Shown here: piece by piece, positions 5,207 to 10,021 of the stretch | Layout: each line of letters starts with the position of its first letter | Position numbering within the stretch: the first letter of the stretch is position 1 | Assembly (NCBI GenBank): GCA_024680835.1 | Contig: JAILBP010000157.1 | Span: 1 to 10,021, forward strand | DNA: 10,021 nucleotides | Reading direction: 5' to 3' | Origin: RGIG6904 sp024680835 | GTDB taxonomy: Bacteria > Bacillota > Clostridia > Lachnospirales > Lachnospiraceae | The notes under the pieces: generated by a model | The model's input: the letters and a program-made list of their open reading frames with translations, nothing else | Database searches by the model: none | What the model was told of the DNA's origin: nothing | Made by a program: the position numbers and the translations under genes

Positions 5207-7023
5207 ATGAAAGAAAAAGAGGCATAGGTATCTATATCTTTCTTGCACTTATGATCATCGCTCTGGGATTCATGTGGAGGCAGACATCAAAGGTCAACAA
5301 GAACTATGTAACTTATGCCGAATTTGAAGAAAAACTGGCTAATAACGAATATATGTCCATACAGATCGACCAGAATGCCGAAGTACCCACAGGTGTGGTA
5401 GAGGCAAAACTCCGTTCCGGCGTAATGAATTATCTGTATGTGGCAGATGTGAAAGATATTTCGGACGAATTGCAGGAGAAATTTCCTGCTTACACCCTGA
5501 CGGATGTAAAGAGGGAGAGCTGGTTTACGGCATATCTTCTTCCGGTTCTGATCGGTGTAGGCCTGCTGTTTCTTCTGTTCTTTATCATGAATAATCAGGC
5601 AATGGGTGGCGGAGCAAATGCCAAAATGATGAATTTCGGCAAAAGCCACGCCAGATTGTCCACAGATGACAATAAGATCCGTTTTGCGGATGTTGCGGGA
5701 CTTCGGGAAGAAAAAGAAGACCTGGAAGAGATCGTGGACTTTTTGAAGTCACCGGCAAAATACACGGCGCTTGGCGCAAGGATCCCGAAGGGACTGCTGC
5801 TTGTCGGCCCTCCCGGAACCGGTAAAACCTTACTGGCAAAGGCTGTCGCAGGAGAGGCAAAAGTACCGTTTTTCAGCATTTCCGGTTCGGACTTTGTGGA
5901 AATGTTTGTCGGTGTCGGTGCTTCCCGTGTCAGAGATCTGTTTGAAGACGCCAAGAAAAACGCACCCTGTATCGTGTTTATCGACGAGATCGACGCTGTT
6001 GCAAGGCGCAGAGGCGCCGGTATGGGCGGCGGCCACGATGAAAGAGAACAGACGCTGAACCAGTTGCTGGTTGAAATGGACGGTTTTGGCGTCAATGAAG
6101 GCATTATCGTAATGGCTGCAACAAACCGTGTCGATATCCTGGATCCGGCCATCTTAAGACCGGGACGTTTTGACCGAAAGGTTTCGGTAGGTGCACCGGA
6201 TGTCAAGGGACGAAAAGAGATTCTGGATGTACACTCCAAGAACAAACCGCTTGCGGAAGACGTGGATTTAGAGCAGGTTGCCCGTACAACAGCCGGATTT
6301 ACTGGTGCTGATCTGGAAAACCTGATGAATGAAGCTGCAATCTATGCGGCAAAAGCAAGCAGGGCCTTCCTCGTACAGGAGGATATCCGCAAGGCATTTA
6401 TCAAGGTCGGTGTCGGTGCGGAGAAGCGAAGCAAAGTCATTACCGATAAAGATAAACGCATTACCGCATATCATGAAGCGGGACATGCGATCCTCTTCCA
6501 CGTTTTGGAAGGTGTGGGCCCTGTTTATATGATCTCGATCATACCGACCGGCCCCGGAGCCCTGGGCTATACGATGCCTTTGCCCGAAAAGGACGATGTT
6601 CACATTACCAGAAAAGAGATGCTGAACACGATCATGGTAAGTCTGGGCGGCAGGATCGCCGAGCAGCTTGCCTGTGATGATATTACGGGCGGTGCGGCGC
6701 AGGACATTAAAGATGCGACCAAGGTTGCCAGAAACATGGTCACCAAATACGGCATGAGCGAAAAACTGGGCATGATCTGCTATGTGGATGATGATGACGA
6801 GGTATTCATCGGAAGAGATCTTGCACACGCCAAGAGTGTCAGTGAAGGGACGGCTAGCTCCATTGATGAGGAAGTTCGTGCGATCATCAGTGACTGCTAT
6901 GCGAAGGCCAAGAAGATCATCGAAGAACACAGAGAGATCCTGGAACAGTGCGCAAACCTTCTGATTGAAAAAGAGAAGATCACAAGGGACGAATTTGAGG
7001 CTTTATTTGGGCAAAATGACTAG
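5203..7023 (+). CDS. ftsH: ATP-dependent zinc metalloprotease FtsH
   Basis: FtsH is a hexameric membrane-anchored AAA+ protease that degrades misfolded membrane proteins and regulatory proteins. The 606-residue chain has a first membrane helix at about 8-25, an extracytoplasmic domain, and a second helix at about 110-130. Next come Walker A GPPGTGKT (202-209), the pore loop FVGVG (235-239), Walker B ending IDEID (250-254), and the second region of homology with RPGRFDR (319-325). The zinc motif HEAGH is at 424-428, with D501 as the likely third ligand. The start is GTG at 5203 with GGAGG at 5191-5195; the nearby ATG at 5207 is out of frame. It is the last gene of the divIC operon, translationally coupled to hpt. 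The first terminator after it is at 7182-7212. Confidence 0.97.
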   Translation: MNERKRGIGIYIFLALMIIALGFMWRQTSKVNKNYVTYAEFEEKLANNEYMSIQIDQNAEVPTGVVEAKLRSGVMNYLYVADVKDISDELQEKFPAYTLTDVKRESWFTAYLLPVLIGVGLLFLLFFIMNNQAMGGGANAKMMNFGKSHARLSTDDNKIRFADVAGLREEKEDLEEIVDFLKSPAKYTALGARIPKGLLLVGPPGTGKTLLAKAVAGEAKVPFFSISGSDFVEMFVGVGASRVRDLFEDAKKNAPCIVFIDEIDAVARRRGAGMGGGHDEREQTLNQLLVEMDGFGVNEGIIVMAATNRVDILDPAILRPGRFDRKVSVGAPDVKGRKEILDVHSKNKPLAEDVDLEQVARTTAGFTGADLENLMNEAAIYAAKASRAFLVQEDIRKAFIKVGVGAEKRSKVITDKDKRITAYHEAGHAILFHVLEGVGPVYMISIIPTGPGALGYTMPLPEKDDVHITRKEMLNTIMVSLGGRIAEQLACDDITGGAAQDIKDATKVARNMVTKYGMSEKLGMICYVDDDDEVFIGRDLAHAKSVSEGTASSIDEEVRAIISDCYAKAKKIIEEHREILEQCANLLIEKEKITRDEFEALFGQND

Positions 7024-7084
7024 ACAGTAGTAAAATCCACCAAAAAAAGCCACAAGAAATTGTAAAGTTTGTGCAACCTTAGGA

Positions 7085-7113
7085 TAGACGGAAAAGAGGG
7101 GCTTTGCTACAAT
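7085..7113 (+). promoter_or_regulatory. Candidate SigA promoter for small RNA
   Basis: TAGACG (7085-7090, 4 of 6 consensus bases) and TACAAT (7108-7113, 5 of 6) are separated by 17 bases. Transcription would start near 7120. The first gene downstream on this path is over 200 bases away, beyond a terminator. The quality is moderate, so it could be fortuitous. Confidence 0.5.
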
Positions 7114-7119
7114 ACACTT

Positions 7120-7212
7120 GTAACCCCCCAATACATTGTATAGTTTTTACTATACCCATAAGAAAGAAATACCTTCTCCAGAAAAAGGCAGCTTCGTGAA
7201 GCTGTCTTTTTC
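7120..7212 (+). ncRNA. Candidate C-rich small RNA between ftsH and amylase gene
   Basis: A transcript of about 90 bases is framed by the candidate promoter (7085-7113) and a strong intrinsic terminator. From the 5' end it shows six consecutive C (7124-7129) and a hairpin GTATAG-TTTTTA-CTATAC (7138-7155). Then comes an unpaired A-rich stretch carrying CCTTCTCC (7172-7179), and finally the terminator stem. C-rich single-stranded motifs that pair with ribosome binding sites are typical of Gram-positive regulatory RNAs such as RsaE/RoxS, but I recognise no known family here. It could also be only the 3' end of the ftsH mRNA. No open reading frame of note lies within it. Confidence 0.42.
7182..7212 (+). 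terminator. Intrinsic terminator downstream of ftsH
   Basis: The stem pairs AAAAAGGCAGCTT (7182-7194) with AAGCTGTCTTTTT (7199-7211), with one G-T wobble and loop CGTG, and it ends in a T-run. It is the first terminator after ftsH (158 bases past the stop codon), so it closes the divIC operon as well as any small RNA started at 7120. Confidence 0.92.
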
Positions 7213-7262
7213 ATATCTGTCAGTTTCCAAACCGGCTCCAAAACCTAAATATGGATATAAAA

Positions 7263-7306
7263 CTTTCATAAACCCACAAAATGTGGTATGATAACCCGTA
7301 GGGGTT
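7263..7306 (+). promoter_or_regulatory. Candidate promoter and leader of the GH13 gene
   Basis: A -10-like TATGAT (7287-7292) has only a poor -35 match near 7263-7269. A short inverted repeat, CCACA (7274-7278) and TGTGG (7282-7286), sits between the two boxes, where a regulator could bind. A small leader hairpin, AACCC (7293-7297) and GGGTT (7302-7306), follows. A weak -35 with a dyad in the spacer suggests an activated or repressed promoter, which would suit a sugar-induced gene; this is inference. The gap between the terminator at 7212 and the GH13 start codon shows nothing else. Confidence 0.4.
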
Positions 7307-7336
7307 TCAAAACATTCTTAAGGGGAGCAGTCTCAT

Positions 7337-9427
7337 ATGGATTTCCAGAGTCAAGGACCGGATTATTTGTCAAAAATGCGCCCTATGTTGAATAAACAGG
7401 CGCTTTTTTTCAGTTATAGCGAAGACTATATTATGCCGCTTGAGCCCAGCCGCTACGGCATGTTGAATTTCCGTTTCCGTACGGGTAAAAACAACGTAGA
7501 CAATGTCTTTCTCAGATGCAACGGGGAACGTTTGCTGATGAAGAAGACATTTACGAAATACGAATACGATTATTATGATTGTATTTACCAGTTAAATAAT
7601 GAAATGCTGTATTTCTATTTCGAAATAGAATGCGGCAGACAAAGGTACTTTTATCAGATCTGCGGCGCGGTCAAAGAAGTTTCCGATGAGTGGAATTTCC
7701 GGTTAAGTCCCGGATTTGCCACCCCGGAATGGGCCAAAGGCGCTGTCATGTACCAGATCTTCACGGACAGATTCTGTAACGGAGACCCCACCAATGATGT
7801 AGAAACCGGAGAATACTTTTACCTGGGCGGCTTATCGCAGAAGGTGGAGGACTGGAACAGTGTTTCCAAAGATGCCTCCGTCCGCGACTTTTACGGCGGC
7901 GATCTGCAGGGTGTGATCAACAAACTGGATTATCTGCAGGATCTGGGCATTGAGGTTCTGTATTTTAACCCGCTTTTCGTTTCCCCGTCAAACCACAAGT
8001 ATGATATACAGGATTATGACTATATCGACCCGCATTTCGGAAAGATCGTGGACGAAAAAGGGGAACTTCTGCCGGAAAACAGTGCCAAAGCACCGGAAAA
8101 CAGGCAGGCAAGCAAGTACATTAACCGTGTGACAAACCTGAAGAATCTGGAAGAAGGAAATAAATTATTCCAGAAACTCGTGGAAGAAGCCCACAAGAGG
8201 GGCATGAAAGTCATTTTGGACGGTGTCTTTAATCACTGCGGTTCCTTTAATAAATGGCTGGATCGTGAGAAGATCTACGAGAACCAGATCGGATACGAAA
8301 AAGGCGCGTATATCAGCAAAGACAGTCCGTATCGCCGATATTTTGACTTCATGGGCGGAACCTGGCCCGACAACGGATCCTATGACGGCTGGTGGGGTCA
8401 TGATACGCTGCCGAAGCTGAATTATGAGGGTTCAGAGGCCTTGTACCGTTATATCATGCGCGTTGGCGAGAAATGGGTCAGCGCCCCTTATAACGCTGAC
8501 GGGTGGCGTCTGGACGTGGCAGCGGATCTTGGTCACAGCCCGGAGTTTAACCATCGCTTCTGGAAGGAATTCCGCAGAAGGGTTAAGGCGGCCAATCCGG
8601 ATGCGATCATTCTGGCCGAACATTACGGGGATCCGGGGGCATGGATGCAGGGAGACGAATGGGATTCTGTCATGAACTATGATGCATTCATGGAGCCGCT
8701 GACCTGGTTTTTGACCGGAATGGAAAAGCACAGCGACGATAAAAGGGAAGAGCTGATCGGGGACACCCGGTTTTTCTGGGATAACATTTACCGGAATTAT
8801 TCCAGATTCCTTGGCCCGTCGATCTTTGTCGCAATGAACGAACTGTCCAACCACGACCATTCGAGGTTCTTAACCAGAACCAATCACAAAGTGGGACGTG
8901 TGGCGCAGTTGGGCGTGGAGGCTGCTTCGGAAGATGTTAACATGGCCATCATGAGAGAAGCGGTCATGGTCCAGATGACATGGGTCGGCGCACCGACCGT
9001 GTACTACGGGGATGAAGCCGGTCTGACAGGCTTTACGGACCCGGATAACAGACGCCCTTACCCGTGGGGAAAAGAGGATCAGGAGCTGATCCGTTATCAC
9101 AAAGAACTGATCGCTCTTCGAAAGGGCTGTCCGGAATTGCGGCGCGGTTCCACCAGAGAACTGACGTTGGAATACAACATTCTTGCGTATGGCAGATTCA
9201 CGATCGATGAACAGAGTATCGTTATCATCAACAATAACGATTGTGAGAAGGAACTGAACCTTAAAGTCGCTGATCTCGGAATCCCCTGGGAAGCCAGTGC
9301 AGAGCGGCTGTATTACACGGATGAGAATGGTTTTTCAAATGCACACGAAATCTACCCGATCCTGAACGGATATTTAAAGATCAAAATGCCGAAAACATCA
9401 GGCGTCATCCTCAAAGTGATCAAGTAA
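7337..9427 (+). CDS. GH13 alpha-glucan hydrolase (neopullulanase/cyclomaltodextrinase type)
   Basis: The 696-residue enzyme belongs to glycoside hydrolase family 13 and probably cleaves alpha-1,4 links in maltodextrins, cyclodextrins or pullulan-derived oligosaccharides. There is no signal peptide, so it should act in the cytosol. Residues 1-128 form an N-terminal beta-rich domain like the CBM34 module of this subgroup. The catalytic barrel starts at MYQIFTDRF (138-146) with a calcium-binding-type NGDPTND (148-154). Conserved regions are DGVFNH (295-300), GWRLD with nucleophile D393, acid/base E428 in AEHYGD, and SNHD with transition-state residue D507. A C-terminal beta domain follows from about 610. 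Compared with the usual family spacing, about 35 extra residues lie at 238-273. The ATG has AAGGGGAG at 7320-7327. No terminator follows before the tRNA promoter at 9435. Exact substrate preference cannot be read from sequence. Confidence 0.92.
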   Translation: MDFQSQGPDYLSKMRPMLNKQALFFSYSEDYIMPLEPSRYGMLNFRFRTGKNNVDNVFLRCNGERLLMKKTFTKYEYDYYDCIYQLNNEMLYFYFEIECGRQRYFYQICGAVKEVSDEWNFRLSPGFATPEWAKGAVMYQIFTDRFCNGDPTNDVETGEYFYLGGLSQKVEDWNSVSKDASVRDFYGGDLQGVINKLDYLQDLGIEVLYFNPLFVSPSNHKYDIQDYDYIDPHFGKIVDEKGELLPENSAKAPENRQASKYINRVTNLKNLEEGNKLFQKLVEEAHKRGMKVILDGVFNHCGSFNKWLDREKIYENQIGYEKGAYISKDSPYRRYFDFMGGTWPDNGSYDGWWGHDTLPKLNYEGSEALYRYIMRVGEKWVSAPYNADGWRLDVAADLGHSPEFNHRFWKEFRRRVKAANPDAIILAEHYGDPGAWMQGDEWDSVMNYDAFMEPLTWFLTGMEKHSDDKREELIGDTRFFWDNIYRNYSRFLGPSIFVAMNELSNHDHSRFLTRTNHKVGRVAQLGVEAASEDVNMAIMREAVMVQMTWVGAPTVYYGDEAGLTGFTDPDNRRPYPWGKEDQELIRYHKELIALRKGCPELRRGSTRELTLEYNILAYGRFTIDEQSIVIINNNDCEKELNLKVADLGIPWEASAERLYYTDENGFSNAHEIYPILNGYLKIKMPKTSGVILKVIK

Positions 9428-9434
9428 AAAAGAC

Positions 9435-9463
9435 TTGCAAAATGGGGATTGCGTGTGTATAAT
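9435..9463 (+). promoter_or_regulatory. Promoter of the tRNA-Phe/tRNA-Gly pair
   Basis: TTGCAA (9435-9440, 4 of 6) and a perfect TATAAT (9458-9463) are separated by 17 bases. It begins eight bases after the GH13 stop codon. Transcription should start near 9470, leaving a leader of about 25 bases before tRNA-Phe. Confidence 0.85.
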
Positions 9464-9495
9464 ATCATTTGCAGTGCATTTTCGGGTGCTTGCAA

Positions 9496-9568
<73 letters not shown>

Positions 9569-9580
9569 CTTTCCTATTAT

Positions 9581-9651
9581 GCAGGTGTAGTTCAATGGTA
9601 GAACACCAGCCTTCCAAGCTGGACACGTGGGTTCGATTCCCATCACCTGCT
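9581..9651 (+). tRNA. tRNA-Gly (anticodon TCC)
   Basis: Acceptor arms GCAGGTG (9581-9587) and CACCTGC (9644-9650) pair perfectly, with discriminator T9651 as expected for bacterial glycine tRNA. The anticodon arm CCAGC-CTTCCAA-GCTGG gives TCC, reading GGA and GGG. No CCA is encoded. It is the gene nearest to the recombinase fragment, so its 3' half is a candidate integration site. Confidence 0.98.
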
Positions 9652-9660
9652 TCTTCATTT

Positions 9661-9694
9661 TCCCCGCAAACTCAATGGTTTGTGGGGATTTTTT
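9661..9694 (+). terminator. Intrinsic terminator after tRNA-Gly
   Basis: The stem CCCCGCAAAC (9662-9671) pairs with GTTTGTGGGG (9678-9687), with one G-T wobble and loop TCAATG, followed by six T (9689-9694). It ends the tRNA pair and probably also GH13 readthrough transcripts. Confidence 0.95.
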
Positions 9695-9700
9695 ATGCCT

Positions 9701-9746
9701 AAAACAGTTGAATTATTTCGGGAAAATTTGAATTATCCCAAAACAG
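9701..9746. repeat. Small direct repeats next to the recombinase gene
   Basis: TTGAATTAT occurs at 9708-9716 and again at 9728-9736, 20 bases apart. AAAACAG occurs just before the first (9701-9707) and just after the second (9740-9746). An imperfect inverted repeat spans 9720-9739. Such clusters can be recombinase arm-binding sites, but the units are short and AT-rich, so chance is a fair explanation. Confidence 0.3.
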
Positions 9747-10021
9747 CCCGTATTTTAGCATCATCGTAGGTGCGGTCGATAGCTTTGTTGTAGTGCCTGG
9801 TCATTTCAGGCGTTGTGTGACCGGAAAGCCTCTGTATTGTTTTTTCATCGATTCCGGCATCATACATAAGATCGTTATACATCTTTGCAACTATACGTCC
9901 GTTTGGAGCATCCTTTACTCTGGTCCGAAAGCAGTTAAAGCTTTCTGTAGGCTCTACGATCTTGTTGGTATGTAATTTTCTGACTAATAATTCCTTTCTT
10001 CGTTTTTCCAAAAATGATAAC
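9733..10021 (-). CDS. Tyrosine recombinase/integrase, C-terminal part (runs off window)
   Basis: The reading frame on the minus strand is open to the right edge, so about 95 C-terminal residues are visible and the N-terminus lies outside. The pattern LSGHTTPEMTRHYNKA matches the end of the phage-integrase catalytic domain: the conserved GH and, nine residues later, the nucleophilic tyrosine. Upstream the text runs MYNDLMYDAGIDEKTIQ, the usual helix before that motif. The H-x-x-R box expected 23-26 residues before the GH histidine is not evident; the aligned residues read R-I-V-A. The gene ends facing tRNA-Gly, 39 bases past the tRNA terminator. A start inside the window (TTG at 10011) is possible formally but would leave only 92 residues, far too short for the family. 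It is either an element's integrase or a decayed remnant. Confidence 0.75.
   Translation of the reverse strand, partial: LSFLEKRRKELLVRKLHTNKIVEPTESFNCFRTRVKDAPNGRIVAKMYNDLMYDAGIDEKTIQRLSGHTTPEMTRHYNKAIDRTYDDAKIRAVLG

Noticed and set aside
5595..6245. Minus-strand frames under ftsH, including 6268-6930
   Set aside because: They mirror the strongly conserved AAA and protease domains, and no independent start site or promoter was found.
3246..7023. Frameshifts or broken genes in the divIC-ftsH operon
   Set aside because: All four proteins are full length with intact catalytic motifs; the overlaps of 11, 16 and 4 bases are normal coupling.
7182..7212. Riboswitch or attenuator for the GH13 gene
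   Set aside because: I could not find a competing antiterminator arm or any known aptamer core, and a separate promoter candidate lies downstream of the terminator.

Overview
The window looks like a chromosomal segment of a low-to-mid GC Firmicute of class Clostridia, most likely family Lachnospiraceae. The main evidence is the conserved block hup - rqcP - divIC - tilS - hpt - ftsH in Gram-positive order, with strong AGGAGG-type ribosome binding sites and SigA-type promoters. The family placement is an inference from protein style and gene order, because no database search was possible.

Layout. Positions 1-325 are the 3' end of a 23S rRNA gene, followed by tRNA-Asn(GTT), tRNA-Glu(TTC) and tRNA-Cys(GCA) and a strong intrinsic terminator (873-908). 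No 5S rRNA gene lies between the 23S and the tRNAs. The spacers are packed with strong hairpins, including a 51-base unit repeated with one base change. Next comes an Eis-like GNAT acetyltransferase gene (925-2097), which starts only 16 bases after that terminator and has no promoter I can see. The HU gene (2279-2554) has its own strong promoter and terminator. rqcP (2622-2861) follows directly on the terminator's T-run. A perfect TTGACA-17-TATAAT promoter at the end of rqcP then drives the tightly overlapping operon divIC-tilS-hpt-ftsH (2942-7023).

The 313-base gap after ftsH (7024-7336) holds a candidate C-rich small RNA with its own promoter and terminator, then a weaker candidate promoter for a GH13 alpha-glucan hydrolase (7337-9427). 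Behind that gene a separate promoter serves tRNA-Phe(GAA) and tRNA-Gly(TCC), closed by a terminator at 9661-9694. The right edge (9733-10021, minus strand) carries the C-terminal part of a tyrosine recombinase, which marks the probable start of an integrated element next to tRNA-Gly.

How the genes work together. Most of the window is translation and cell-envelope housekeeping: rRNA, five tRNAs, tRNA-Ile lysidine synthesis (TilS), rescue of stalled ribosomes (RqcP), nucleoid packing (HU), septum assembly (DivIC), purine salvage (Hpt) and membrane proteolysis (FtsH). The sporulation genes yabP, yabQ and spoIIE, which sit within this block in spore-forming relatives, are absent, which fits a non-sporulating lineage. 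No new multi-gene defence or metabolic system is evident. The best leads for something undescribed are the small RNA candidate, the repeated structured tRNA spacers and the recombinase with an altered active site.
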